Positions 1 to 7,661 of a DNA stretch of 64,000 bases are shown here, one piece after another (position 1 is the stretch's first letter; every line of letters begins with the position of its first letter). The notes under the pieces were generated by a model. The model worked only from the letters and a program-made list of their open reading frames with translations. It had not been told where the DNA came from and made no database searches. The DNA lies in assembly GCA_020250445.1 (NCBI GenBank), contig JADCEF010000010.1, positions 32,730 through 96,729 of the forward strand, given 5' to 3'. A program made the translations under genes and the position numbers. The stretch is from Rhodobacter sp. (lineage in GTDB: Bacteria > Pseudomonadota > Alphaproteobacteria > Rhodobacterales > Rhodobacteraceae).

Positions 1-240
1 TCCACCAAGTCCATGCACGGTCATCTGATCGGCGGTACCGGTGCCGTGGAACTGCTGGCCTGCATCATGGCGCTGCGCGATGGCGTGATCGCGCCCACCA
101 TCGGCTATGAGGAACCTGATCCGGAATGCGCGCTGGATGTGGTGCCCAACACCGCGCGGGCGGCGCAGGTGGACGTGGTGTTGTCGAATGCCTTTGCCTT
201 CGGCGGGCTGAACGCCGTTCTGGCCCTGCGCCGCGCCTGA
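1..240 (+). CDS. beta-ketoacyl-ACP synthase, C-terminal part (FabF-like)
   Basis: This is the last 79 codons of a condensing enzyme of fatty-acid or related acyl-chain synthesis; the start lies before the window. The motif [17 protein letters not shown] matches the region of KAS I/II enzymes that carries the second catalytic histidine (normally KSxxGHxxGAAG), and [12 protein letters not shown] matches the usual C-terminal NSFGFGG loop. The exact subfamily (housekeeping FabF or a NodE-like or accessory synthase) cannot be decided from this piece. A hairpin about 110 bp downstream probably ends both this transcript and the converging ialB transcript. Confidence 0.85.
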   Translation, partial: STKSMHGHLIGGTGAVELLACIMALRDGVIAPTIGYEEPDPECALDVVPNTARAAQVDVVLSNAFAFGGLNAVLALRRA

Positions 241-344
241 CGGCTTGCGTCTTTTGCCTGCGGACCTGCCGCCCGGCCGCGGCGCGGCACCGGTGCCGTC
301 TTGTTGCACCCTGAATCCCGCCTTGCAGCGCCGCGTTCAAATGA

Positions 345-377
345 AAAGACCCTGCCAGGGGGTGCCCGGCAGGGTTT
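345..377 (-). terminator. Rho-independent terminator between fabF-like gene and ialB
   Basis: ACCCTGCC (349-356) pairs with GGCAGGGT (368-375), giving an 8-bp stem with an 11-nt loop. On the minus strand it is followed by CTTTT, as expected downstream of the minus-strand ialB gene. On the plus strand it is followed only by a short T run. Confidence 0.65.
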
Positions 378-446
378 GTGGTGCCCTGTTTCTGCGGCCG
401 GCAATTCAGCCCGGTCCGGGCCATGCCAAGGATCAGGTCCGCGCGG

Positions 447-1076
447 TCAGTTCACAGGGGCCTTGGAAACGGCGTCAAACCCGGCGGTGAACCCCTTCAG
501 CGACAGGTCAATGTTTACAGGTTGATCCGGGGCACCGGCCGGAACGATGGTGATCGTCGCCTTGGCCCCCTTCTTGAAGCCGTCGATCTCGGCCTGCGTA
601 AAGCCGACGCGCGCGATACAGCCCAGGGGCGCGCACCAGGTAAAGGGATAGCGCTTTGGCTGCGCACCGTCGACCGCGATGGTCAGCTGTTCGGTCAGCA
701 GCGTTTCCAGCGGGACCACGATCGTGGCACCGGCAACTGCCTGTTGACCCGGGGGCAGGGCAAAGAGACTGACTTCGGCCACGTTATTGCCTTCGCCGTC
801 CTGCAGAAGCTGGTAAAGCTGGCACGGATCGGCACCGTCTTCGGTGCGCATGCAGCGTTGTTCCCACTTCTCAAAGGTCGCGGCGGTATAGGTCGTTCCC
901 GGACCGTCCGCCGCTTCGGCTTCGGTCCCCATCGACAGATCGCCAGTGGCACCGTCAGCCGGGGCCGTGGTCTCTGGCGGGGTTTCAGGTGCCGTGGTTT
1001 CCTGCGCAACGCCGAAACCGGCCATCGCAACAGTCAGGCCAAGGGCAAGAAGCAGGGGTCTGTCAAGCAAGGTCAT
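447..1076 (-). CDS. invasion-associated locus B (IalB) family periplasmic protein
   Basis: A 209-residue exported protein. The chosen start (MTLLDRPLLLALGL) has a GGAAG ribosome-binding site five bases upstream and begins a signal peptide ending near GVAQE; the longer frame to 1223 reads upstream non-coding DNA. After a Pro/Thr/Ala-rich linker (about residues 25-60) comes the IalB fold, with the KWEQRC start, the FTWCAPLGCIARVGF centre carrying paired cysteines, and a C-terminal ITIVPAG strand. The family is widespread in alphaproteobacteria. It was named for Bartonella erythrocyte invasion, but the role in free-living relatives is unknown. Confidence 0.85.
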   Translation of the reverse strand: MTLLDRPLLLALGLTVAMAGFGVAQETTAPETPPETTAPADGATGDLSMGTEAEAADGPGTTYTAATFEKWEQRCMRTEDGADPCQLYQLLQDGEGNNVAEVSLFALPPGQQAVAGATIVVPLETLLTEQLTIAVDGAQPKRYPFTWCAPLGCIARVGFTQAEIDGFKKGAKATITIVPAGAPDQPVNIDLSLKGFTAGFDAVSKAPVN

Positions 1077-1191
1077 CCGGTCTTCCATCCGTGCTGCACA
1101 TCTTCGGACTGCGTTATCATGCCGTGCTGCGACTGTCAGGACAGAAAAATCAAGGGATCGGGTGCGGGAAAGGTCACGTTTGCGACAACAG

Positions 1192-1219
1192 AAAAAGGGC
1201 CCGCAGCCAGGCCCTTTTT
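1192..1219. terminator. perfect 10-bp bidirectional terminator hairpin without an obvious gene
   Basis: AAAAAGGGCC (1192-1201) is perfectly repeated as GGCCCTTTTT (1210-1219) around an 8-nt loop. It has the A-tract/T-tract form of a bidirectional intrinsic terminator. It lies upstream of ialB in a divergent gap, so no annotated gene ends here; see the finding on possible small RNAs. Confidence 0.7.
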
Positions 1220-1234
1220 CCAAAACGTTTCTTT

Positions 1235-1392
1235 CTCCCTGTCGGACTGGCCGACTTCATTGCGCAGAACGCTAAGGCCAATTCCTGCAGGCGTCAACGG
1301 GATTCTTTTTTGCTTGAATGGCCACCCCAACCGTTGAAAAACATGAAAAAATGGCCGCACCCTGTTCAGGGCGCGGCCAGTCCGACAGGGAG
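1235..1392. repeat. 18-bp perfect inverted repeat in the ialB/DUF853 divergent gap
   Basis: CTCCCTGTCGGACTGGCC (1235-1252) recurs as its exact reverse complement at 1375-1392, 122 bp away. The right arm overlaps the 3' side of the 1352-1379 hairpin by five bases. An 18-base exact match in unrelated non-coding DNA is unlikely by chance. It could mark a duplicated, inverted small transcription unit or allow long-range pairing. Confidence 0.6.
1346..1379 (-). terminator. strong minus-strand intrinsic terminator, orphan
   Basis: TGGCCGC (1352-1358) pairs with GCGGCCA (1373-1379), and inside it CCCTG pairs with CAGGG, separated by one mismatch. On the minus strand the stem is followed directly by six T residues. 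No minus-strand gene lies upstream within the gap (the DUF853 gene is on the plus strand), so it would end an unannotated transcript. Confidence 0.65.
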
Positions 1393-1496
1393 GAAGTCGA
1401 CCCGGACCTGACAGCGGGTACCGGGCAAGACCCAGACTGCCAGACGGGGATTAAGAAAGAATTTCGGGAACGGAATGTGATGGAGTGCGCAGGGAC

Positions 1497-3032
1497 ATGT
1501 CAGGGGACGGCACGATTTTCGTTGGCGGCGGCGGCGAGGGCTATGGATTGCCGCAATCCCTTCTGCTGGGCCACAGCAACCGCCACGGAATGATCGCGGG
1601 GGCCACGGGCACCGGCAAGACCGTGACGCTTCAGGTGCTGGCGGAAGGCTTTTCCGCAGCCGGCGTTCCGGTTTTCCTTGCCGATGTGAAGGGCGATCTT
1701 GCCGGGCTTTCCAGGCCCGGATCGCCGGCAGACAAGCGCCACGATGCCTTTGTGAAACGCGCGGGCATGATCGGACTGGATCTGCAATACCGCGCCTTTC
1801 CCGTCACTTTCTGGGATATCTTCGGCCGGCAGGGTCACCCGATCCGCACCACCGTGGCTGATATGGGGCCCTTGCTGCTGTCGCGTCTGATGGAACTGAC
1901 CGAACCGCAGGAAGGTGTCCTGAATATCGCCTTCCGCCTGTCCGATGAAGAAGGGCTGCCGTTGCTGGATCTGAAGGATCTGCAGGCACTTCTGGTGTTC
2001 ACCGGCGAGAATGCCGGCCCCATCGGCCTGCGCTACGGCCATGTTTCCGCCGCGACGGTCGGGTCCATCCAGCGCCGTCTGCTGGTGCTGGAAAACCAGG
2101 GCGGCGCACTGCTGTTCGGCGAACCCTCGCTGAATCTGGGCGATCTTCTGGCGGTGGACGAAAGCGGCGAAGGGCGCATCAATATCCTTGCCTCGGACAG
2201 GCTGATGGCCTCGCCCCGGCTTTATGCCACCTTCCTTTTGTGGATGCTGTCCGAATTGTTCGAGATGCTGCCCGAAGCGGGCGATCCTGAAAAGCCGAAG
2301 CTCGTCTTCTTCTTCGACGAGGCACATCTGCTGTTCAGGGATGCCCCGAAGGCGCTGGTGGACAAGGTGGAACAGGTGGTTCGCCTGATCCGATCCAAAG
2401 GCGTCGGCGTCTTTTTCATCAGCCAAAGCCCGGATGATGTGCCCGAAAGCATCCTTGGCCAGCTTGGCAACCGCGTGCAGCATGCGCTGCGCGCCTTCAC
2501 CGCCCGTGACCAAAAGGCGCTGCGGCTGGCGGCGCAGACCTATCGCGACAATCCGCGCTTTTCCACCGAAGAGGCGATCCGCAGCGTCGGCACCGGCGAG
2601 GCGGTAACCTCGTTTCTGGATGCAAGGGGCGCGCCCGGCATCGTCGAGCGCACGCTTGTCCGTCCCCCGTCGTCGCAGGCCGGCCCCATTGACCCTGCCG
2701 AGCGTGCGGCCGTGATCGCGGCATCCCCGTTCACGGGCAAATACGACGTGGCGGTTGATCGCGACAGCGCGTTCGAAAGGCTGCGTGCGCGGGCCGGGGC
2801 CGCCGCCGGGGCCGGGTCGGTCAAGGGCCGGTCTGCCGAACAGGAAGAGACGTTCAACAAGGCCCGCCGCCTGGATGGCGCGCCCCACGCAGGACCCGCC
2901 CCGAAACCTGCCGCCCGGCGGGGCGACAGCGTGACCGAAGCCTTCGCAAAATCCTTTGCGCGCCAGCTTGGCAGCAAGTCCGGTCAGGCCCTGGTGCGGG
3001 GCGTGCTGGGGTCGCTGTTCAAAGGGCGGTGA
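1497..3032 (+). CDS. DUF853 / HerA-like P-loop ATPase (YjgR family)
   Basis: A 511-residue cytoplasmic ATPase of the DUF853 family (E. coli YjgR is about 500 residues). The Walker A motif is GATGTGKT near residue 37, followed by FLADVKGDLAGL. The Walker B-like segment is KLVFFFDEAHLLF (about 265-277), and VGVFFISQSPDDVPESIL carries the sensor-like region. The family is related to HerA/FtsK translocases, but the cellular role is not established. An in-frame GTG at 1485 is an alternative start; the ATG at 1497 has GGAG 11 bases upstream. The gene stands alone, divergent from ialB. Confidence 0.9.
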   Translation: MSGDGTIFVGGGGEGYGLPQSLLLGHSNRHGMIAGATGTGKTVTLQVLAEGFSAAGVPVFLADVKGDLAGLSRPGSPADKRHDAFVKRAGMIGLDLQYRAFPVTFWDIFGRQGHPIRTTVADMGPLLLSRLMELTEPQEGVLNIAFRLSDEEGLPLLDLKDLQALLVFTGENAGPIGLRYGHVSAATVGSIQRRLLVLENQGGALLFGEPSLNLGDLLAVDESGEGRINILASDRLMASPRLYATFLLWMLSELFEMLPEAGDPEKPKLVFFFDEAHLLFRDAPKALVDKVEQVVRLIRSKGVGVFFISQSPDDVPESILGQLGNRVQHALRAFTARDQKALRLAAQTYRDNPRFSTEEAIRSVGTGEAVTSFLDARGAPGIVERTLVRPPSSQAGPIDPAERAAVIAASPFTGKYDVAVDRDSAFERLRARAGAAAGAGSVKGRSAEQEETFNKARRLDGAPHAGPAPKPAARRGDSVTEAFAKSFARQLGSKSGQALVRGVLGSLFKGR

Positions 3033-3116
3033 CTGCCGCGGCATTGGCGCGCATCCCCATTGGACTGCCCCCGCTTTCGGCATAGGCTGCTGCATCGGCA
3101 TGGGGGGTATCACCGC

Positions 3117-5090
3117 ATGATTGTGGAGTTGGGACATTTCGCCTTGGTGCTGGCCCTTGCGGTCGCGCTGATCCAGTCGGTCGTGCCGCTGATCGGGGCG
3201 CAGCGGCGCTGGGGCACGTGGATGTCGGTCGCCGAACCGGCGGCCACGACCCAGGTGCTGCTGATCGGGTTTTCCTTTGCCGCGCTGACCTATGCCTTTG
3301 TCACTTCGGACTTTTCGCTGCGACTGGTCGTGCAGAACTCGCACACGCTCAAGCCGATGATCTACAAGATTTCCGGCGTCTGGGGGAACCACGAAGGCTC
3401 GCTTCTGCTTTGGGTGCTGATCCTGGCGCTGTATGGGGCCTGCGTGGCCTGGTACGGCGGCAACCTTCCGCCGTCGTTGCGTGCCCGTGTTCTGGCCGTG
3501 CAGGGGATGATCGGGGTGGCCTTTCTGGCCTTCCTGCTGTTCACCTCGAACCCGTTCCTGCGGCTGGCCATTCCGCCGATGAACGGGCGCGATCTGAACC
3601 CGCTGCTGCAGGACCCGGGCCTGGCCTTCCATCCGCCGTTCCTCTACCTGGGCTATGTCGGGCTCAGCATGGCGTTTTCCTTTGCGGTGGCCGCCCTGAT
3701 CGAGGGGCGCGTCGATGCCGCCTGGAGCCGCTGGGTGCGCCCCTGGACACTGGCCGCCTGGGTCTTTCTGACCATCGGCATCGCCCTTGGGTCATGGTGG
3801 GCCTATTACGAACTGGGCTGGGGCGGCTTCTGGTTCTGGGACCCGGTCGAGAATGCCTCTTTCATGCCCTGGCTCTTTGCCGCCGCCCTGCTGCATTCGG
3901 CGATTGTGGTGGAAAAGCGCGAGGCGCTGAAAAGCTGGACGATCCTGCTGGCGATCCTGGCCTTCGGCTTTTCGCTGATCGGCACCTTCATCGTGCGCTC
4001 GGGCGTGATCACCTCGGTCCATGCCTTTGCCAATGATCCCGAACGCGGGGAATTCATCCTGATGATCCTGGGCCTGTTCATGGGCGGCGCGCTGACGCTT
4101 TATGCCGCCCGCGCCAGCGCGATGGAGGCGAAGGGCGTTTTCGCCCCGGTCAGCCGTGAAAGTGCGCTGGTGGCCAACAACCTGCTGCTGGCGGTTTCCG
4201 CCTTTGTCGTCTTTGTCGGCACGGTCTGGCCGCTGGTCGCCGAACTGGTGTTCGACCGCAAGCTGTCGGTCGGCCCGCCCTTCTTCAACATGGCTTTCAC
4301 GCCCTTTGTCGTGGCGCTTGCCGTGCTGCTGCCGGTCGGATCGGTCCTGCCGTGGAAGCGCGGCGACCTGACCCGGGTGGCGCAGCCGCTGGCGGGTGTG
4401 CTGGTGCTGTCTATGGCCCTGGGTGCCCTTGCCTGGACGCTGCAGACCCAGCGCAGCATCCTTGGCCCCGTCGGTCTGGTTCTGGCGGCCTGGGTGGTGC
4501 TTGGGGCGCTGGCAGACCTGTGGCAGCGCGCCGGACGCGGGCCGCTGGCCCTGCGGCTGGCGCGGCTTACCCGGCTGCCCCGGTCGGACTGGGGCAAGGC
4601 TGCGGCGCATGTCGGCTTTGGCGTGACCGTCTTTGCCGTCGCCGCCGTGACCGCCTGGAAGACCGAGGATATCCGCGTGGTCCGGATTGGCGAAACCTAT
4701 CCGCTGGGGCCCTATGTGGTGCAGCTGCGCGACGTGCGCGATGTGCCCGGCCCGAACTACATGGCGACGCAGGCCGAGCTTGTCCTGCAGCGGGGCGGGC
4801 AGGAAATTGCAACCCTGCGTCCGGAAAAGCGCATATATCCCGTGGCGCGGATGCCCACGACCGAGGCCGGGATCGACCATTCCCTGCTGCGCGATGTCTA
4901 TCTGGTGATCGGCGACGAACAGGCGGCGGGCGGCTGGGCGGTGCGCAGCTATATTGAACCATTCGTCAATTTCATCTGGATCGGCTGCCTGCTGATGGCC
5001 TTGGGCGGCGGGCTCAGCCTGTCTGACCGGCGCTTCCGTGTGGCCGCCGGTGCGCGGCGTGCGGCCCCGGGCGCGGTGGCGGCCGAATGA
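3117..5090 (+). CDS. ccmF: cytochrome c-type biogenesis protein CcmF (haem lyase subunit)
   Basis: A 657-residue polytopic inner-membrane protein of system I cytochrome c maturation. CcmF takes haem from CcmE and, with CcmH, attaches it to the CxxCH motif of apocytochrome c on the periplasmic side. The WWD motif is plain: WGGFWFWDPVENASFMPW near residues 236-253. The many hydrophobic segments and the large periplasmic domain before the last helix are normal. The start MIVELGHFALVLALAV fits the first helix; the track frame from 3060 adds a non-family leader. The stop overlaps the ccmH start in ATGA, so the two genes are translationally coupled. Confidence 0.96.
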   Translation: MIVELGHFALVLALAVALIQSVVPLIGAQRRWGTWMSVAEPAATTQVLLIGFSFAALTYAFVTSDFSLRLVVQNSHTLKPMIYKISGVWGNHEGSLLLWVLILALYGACVAWYGGNLPPSLRARVLAVQGMIGVAFLAFLLFTSNPFLRLAIPPMNGRDLNPLLQDPGLAFHPPFLYLGYVGLSMAFSFAVAALIEGRVDAAWSRWVRPWTLAAWVFLTIGIALGSWWAYYELGWGGFWFWDPVENASFMPWLFAAALLHSAIVVEKREALKSWTILLAILAFGFSLIGTFIVRSGVITSVHAFANDPERGEFILMILGLFMGGALTLYAARASAMEAKGVFAPVSRESALVANNLLLAVSAFVVFVGTVWPLVAELVFDRKLSVGPPFFNMAFTPFVVALAVLLPVGSVLPWKRGDLTRVAQPLAGVLVLSMALGALAWTLQTQRSILGPVGLVLAAWVVLGALADLWQRAGRGPLALRLARLTRLPRSDWGKAAAHVGFGVTVFAVAAVTAWKTEDIRVVRIGETYPLGPYVVQLRDVRDVPGPNYMATQAELVLQRGGQEIATLRPEKRIYPVARMPTTEAGIDHSLLRDVYLVIGDEQAAGGWAVRSYIEPFVNFIWIGCLLMALGGGLSLSDRRFRVAAGARRAAPGAVAAE

Positions 5091-5545
5091 TCCGCGCCGG
5101 TCTGCTGGCGCTGGTGCTGCTGGCGGCTGCTCCGGCAGGGGCGGTGCAGCCGGACGAGGTCTTGCCGGATCCGGCGTTGGAAGCGCGGGCACGCGCGCTG
5201 TCCCAGGGGCTGCGCTGCCCTGTCTGCCGCAATGAAAGCATCGACGAATCCCATGCCGATGTGGCGCGTGACCTGCGGCTTGTGCTGCGCGAGCGGCTGG
5301 TTGCAGGCGACAGCGATGAAGAGGCGATCAATTTCATCGTGGCCCGCTATGGCGAATATGTGCTGCTGAACCCCACCGCCCGCGGATCGAACCTGCTTCT
5401 GTGGCTGGCCGGCCCCGCCATGCTGGGGGCAGGCGGGCTGATCGCGGCGCTGTATCTGCGCCGCCGCAGCGGTGCGGGCGACCCCGCGCCCGAAACCCTG
5501 TCCGAGGCTGATGCCCGGCGCCTTGCCGAACTGCTGGATCGGTAA
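5087..5545 (+). CDS. ccmH: cytochrome c-type biogenesis protein CcmH
   Basis: A 152-residue thiol-reducing partner of CcmF. It has an N-terminal signal segment (LLALVLLAAAPAGA), the redox motif LRCPVCRN near residues 42-49, the DLRLVLRERLVAG and FIVARYGEYVLLNP segments typical of CcmH/CycL/NrfF, and one C-terminal membrane helix (LLLWLAGPAMLGAGGLIAALYL). It lacks the TPR extension of fused CcmH-CcmI proteins, and no ccmI follows. The ATG lies within the ccmF stop, so the pair forms one unit converging on ilvH. Confidence 0.95.
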   Translation: MIRAGLLALVLLAAAPAGAVQPDEVLPDPALEARARALSQGLRCPVCRNESIDESHADVARDLRLVLRERLVAGDSDEEAINFIVARYGEYVLLNPTARGSNLLLWLAGPAMLGAGGLIAALYLRRRSGAGDPAPETLSEADARRLAELLDR

Positions 5546-5579
5546 CGCCTGTCCGGGCCGGGGTGCCCCGCAGGCCCTG

Positions 5580-6140
5580 TCAGGCCCCCCGCGCCAGCGC
5601 CGCAACCCCCGTCCGGGCAATCTCGCGCAGGCCAAGGGGGCGCATCAGTTCGGCAAAGGCATCGATCTTTTCCGGGGTGCCGGTCATCTCGAAGACAAAG
5701 CTTTCAAGGGTGGAGTCGACCACATTGGCGCGGAAGATCTCGGCCAGCCGCAGCGCCTCGATCCGGTGTTCGCCGCGCCCTGCCACCTTGAACAGCGCCA
5801 GTTCGCGCTGCACCGAGGGGCCGTCGACCGTCAGGTCATGCACCTCGTGCACCGGCACCATGCGGGCCAGCTGCGCCTTGATCTGGTCGATCACCTGCGG
5901 CGTGCCGGTGGTGACCACGGTGATCCGGCTGCGGTGCCCCTGATGGTCCACCTCGGCCACGGTCAGGCTTTCGATGTTGTAGCCGCGCCCCGAAAACAGC
6001 CCGATCACGCGGGCCAGCACACCGCTTTCATTGTCCACCAGCACCGCCAGGGTATGGGTTTCATTCACCGGCGCATTCGGATCGCGCAGGTCATAGGCCG
6101 AATGGCTGGAAGAGCCTTTTTTGATGTTCAGGGGGGGCAT
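5580..6140 (-). CDS. ilvN: acetolactate synthase small (regulatory) subunit
   Basis: A 186-residue regulatory subunit (IlvN/IlvH) of acetohydroxyacid synthase, which binds valine and stimulates the large subunit in branched-chain amino-acid synthesis. The ACT domain starts at HTLAVLVDNESGVLARVIGLFSGRGYNIESL (about residues 30-60), and the second half (FEMTGTPEKIDAFAELMRPLGLREIARTG) is the usual C-terminal domain. A clear AAGGAAC site precedes the ATG. The gene directly follows brnA by 10 bp, and its large-subunit partner lies 2.4 kb upstream across accessory DNA. A diverged copy of its first 36 codons sits at 6736-6849. Confidence 0.96.
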   Translation of the reverse strand: MPPLNIKKGSSSHSAYDLRDPNAPVNETHTLAVLVDNESGVLARVIGLFSGRGYNIESLTVAEVDHQGHRSRITVVTTGTPQVIDQIKAQLARMVPVHEVHDLTVDGPSVQRELALFKVAGRGEHRIEALRLAEIFRANVVDSTLESFVFEMTGTPEKIDAFAELMRPLGLREIARTGVAALARGA

Positions 6141-6150
6141 TCAAAGTTCC

Positions 6151-6462
6151 TTATTCTGCCGCGTCGGGTGCTGTGCGGCGGGCGTGTTCATCGAGTTTGT
6201 CGGCCAGCCACATCTTGATCAGCGCCTGACGGGTGATGCCGCGATGAGAGGCTTCCCTGTCAAGCGCCTGCACCATCCAGGCGGGGAAATCCACGTTGAC
6301 CCGTTTCGGCACTAGGCCGGGGCGGCGCGCATTGTCCCAATCAAGGAAGTCCTCGAACTCGTCGCTGCCTTCATCGAACAGGCGGTCGAATTCCTCGGCC
6401 GTGATGGTCCGTTTGCCGTCGCGGCTGACCATGACCTGAGCGTCAGCGGATTGTCTGTTCAT
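6151..6462 (-). CDS. brnA: BrnA-family antitoxin
   Basis: A 103-residue antitoxin of the type II BrnTA system. The C-terminal half (KRVNVDFPAWMVQALDREASHRGITRQALIKMWL) is a ribbon-helix-helix DNA-binding domain; the acidic middle (FDEGSDEFEDFLDWDNARRP) is the usual toxin-binding stretch. It overlaps the 3' end of brnT by 20 bp, the normal toxin-first order. In known BrnTA pairs the antitoxin or complex represses the operon promoter; no operator is recognised here. Its stop lies 10 bp before the ilvH start, so readthrough from the module would also transcribe ilvH. Confidence 0.85.
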   Translation of the reverse strand: MNRQSADAQVMVSRDGKRTITAEEFDRLFDEGSDEFEDFLDWDNARRPGLVPKRVNVDFPAWMVQALDREASHRGITRQALIKMWLADKLDEHARRTAPDAAE

Positions 6463-6712
6463 ATCGCACTAACTCATCCTTCCGGGCGCGTCGGACCGAT
6501 ATCAGTCGTATTCGCTTTCCCCGCCGCGTGAACATCGCCGTGTAGTAGCGCCCTTCCACCTTTGCAATCCAGCCCAGACGGACCTCTCCGCGCAGAAAAG
6601 GCCCAACTTCCAACCCGAAGGGATCATGCCACAGGGTCTGTGCCGCGACAAAGTCGATGCCGTGCTTGCCATGGTTGGCCACGCTCTTTTTCGGGCCGAA
6701 CTCGAACTCCAT
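6443..6712 (-). CDS. brnT: BrnT-family ribonuclease toxin
   Basis: An 89-residue toxin of the BrnT family (RelE-like fold, ribonuclease). The start MEFEFGPKKSVANHGKHGIDF matches the family opening (FEWDPxKxxxNxxKHGVxF); the track start at 6739 adds nine codons overlapping the ilvH fragment. The central YYTAMFTRRGKRIRLISVRRARKDE is the family core, including the RxxSARxA-like segment, here SVRRA. Conserved Lys, His and Arg positions are present, so activity is plausible. It overlaps brnA by 20 bp and lies directly beside the decayed ilvH 5' copy. Confidence 0.83.
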   Translation of the reverse strand: MEFEFGPKKSVANHGKHGIDFVAAQTLWHDPFGLEVGPFLRGEVRLGWIAKVEGRYYTAMFTRRGKRIRLISVRRARKDELVRYEQTIR

Positions 6713-6735
6713 TATGGTGGCGAATTCATACCATT

Positions 6736-6849
6736 TCAACCCCGAACCGGTGCCGCCAGCGCATGCGTTTCCGGCACCGGCGCATTGGAGTCGTGCGGGT
6801 CACAGGCGAAATGGTTCGACGAGCCATTCTTATTGTTCGTTGGGGACAT
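6736..6849 (-). pseudogene. diverged, truncated second copy of the ilvH 5' end
   Basis: Too short for the ORF track. Reading from 6849 gives 37 codons then TGA: MSPTNNKNGSSNHF..., ending THALAAPVRG. Aligned without gaps to the start of the intact ilvH protein (MPPLNIKKGSSSHS...), 21 of the first 36 residues are identical, including NAPV and ETH. Homology stops exactly where brnT begins. No Shine-Dalgarno site precedes it. It is best read as the severed original or donor 5' end of ilvH left by insertion of the brnTA segment. Confidence 0.8.
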
Positions 6850-6878
6850 GGTTTTTGTTGACCGGGCGTGGAGAACGC

Positions 6879-6905
6879 AAAAAAAGCCCCGCGGTGAGGC
6901 GGGGC
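6879..6905 (-). terminator. Rho-independent terminator (probably once served tRNA-fMet)
   Basis: GCCCCGC (6886-6892) pairs with GCGGGGC (6899-6905) around a 6-nt loop, and on the minus strand it is followed by seven T residues. It lies 29 bp downstream of the tRNA 3' fragment and 30 bp upstream of the ilvH fragment ATG. Any transcript coming from ilvB must pass it to reach ilvH. Confidence 0.8.
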
Positions 6906-6933
6906 GTAAGGCATGGATCTGTATAGGAAAGTT

Positions 6934-6978
6934 TGGTTGTGGGGGCAGGATTTGAACCTGCGGCCTTCAGGTTATGAG
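6934..6978 (-). pseudogene. 3' half of an initiator tRNA-fMet gene (remnant)
   Basis: On the minus strand the sequence runs from the anticodon loop (CTCATAACCTGAAGG, anticodon CAU) through a T-arm (GCAGGTTCAAATCCTGC) to an encoded CCA end. This matches the anticodon-to-3' half of bacterial initiator tRNA, including the A at position 72 before ACCA. Sequence upstream of the anticodon loop bears no resemblance to the D-arm or 5' acceptor strand, so it is not a working gene. A break near the anticodon loop is where tyrosine-recombinase attachment sites often begin, so this may be an att remnant. Confidence 0.78.
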
Positions 6979-7124
6979 GGTCACCCTTGTATCCGGAATA
7001 ACCACGCAATTTCCGATTGTTAGTCTATTTCTCGACTCGCAACGTCGGCGTCGTGTCGCACGGAACAGCCGCAAACCATTGGAAAAAAACGGGAATCTGA
7101 TAACGCAGCGTAGAACTGACCCTG

Positions 7125-7661
7125 TCATTGGTCGTCTTGGCAAGGCCGATCAAACCAGCTGCGATCTTGAAGTGTCGGGTTGTCAATATTCCGCGCATTG
7201 CACGACGGGAGGTGAGGTGATGTGTTTCCATCGTAAAGAAGCCCGGGCCCAACCATACCGGTGTAATATCCGTTGCAGGCTTGGCGGTTCCCGCCCAGAC
7301 CGCTCACCGTAAAGGCCTCATCATGGCTCAAGCCATCCAGTCTGGCGTCTTTTTCCGCATCAAAGAGCCCGGACTGGCTTCGGTCATATGAATACACCCA
7401 GACATAGCGATCATTGAAACAGATGCCCTCTAAATCGCGAGCAAGGCGTGTCGCACCGTCTTTGGTGAATAGGTCTCCACTATATGGTTGCGCGGGGTCG
7501 ACCCCGCGCTTGATGATCATCCCGTTGGGAAGAACCACCTTATCGGGGGGGTGCCCAATAACAGCCGGAAGACTCAGCAGCGCAGCAAGGCTGGCCAGAC
7601 CAACTGCAGCCGAAATCAACCGAGGCGACAGCCTTTGCAAGAGCCTTGGACCGCGCATCAT
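7125..7661 (-). CDS. membrane-anchored or exported protein of unknown function, coupled to MuF-like gene
   Basis: A 178-residue protein that I do not recognise. Residues about 15-36 (LISAAVGLASLAALLSLPAVIG) form one hydrophobic segment that could be a signal anchor; the rest is hydrophilic, with an IICFNDRYVWVYSYDR-like segment (GICFNDRYVWVYSYD) and several cysteines. The ATG overlaps the stop of the upstream MuF-motif gene in ATGA, implying tight co-expression. Its position after a phage-type toxin-like protein, and its membrane anchor, would suit an immunity protein, but that is inference from context only. Confidence 0.6.
   Translation of the reverse strand: MMRGPRLLQRLSPRLISAAVGLASLAALLSLPAVIGHPPDKVVLPNGMIIKRGVDPAQPYSGDLFTKDGATRLARDLEGICFNDRYVWVYSYDRSQSGLFDAEKDARLDGLSHDEAFTVSGLGGNRQACNGYYTGMVGPGLLYDGNTSPHLPSCNARNIDNPTLQDRSWFDRPCQDDQ

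Noticed and set aside
9-525. Overlapping small frames at the left edge (65-424 minus, 126-314, 245-490, 301-525 plus)
   Set aside because: Shadows of the beta-ketoacyl synthase end and ialB, crossing the terminator hairpin.
1500-3632. 710-codon minus-strand ORF opposite the DUF853 gene
   Set aside because: Pure antisense shadow of high-GC coding DNA; no family motif, while the plus frame has clear Walker motifs.
6934-6978. An intact tRNA gene
   Set aside because: Only the anticodon-to-CCA half is present; no D-arm or 5' acceptor strand can be found on the other side.
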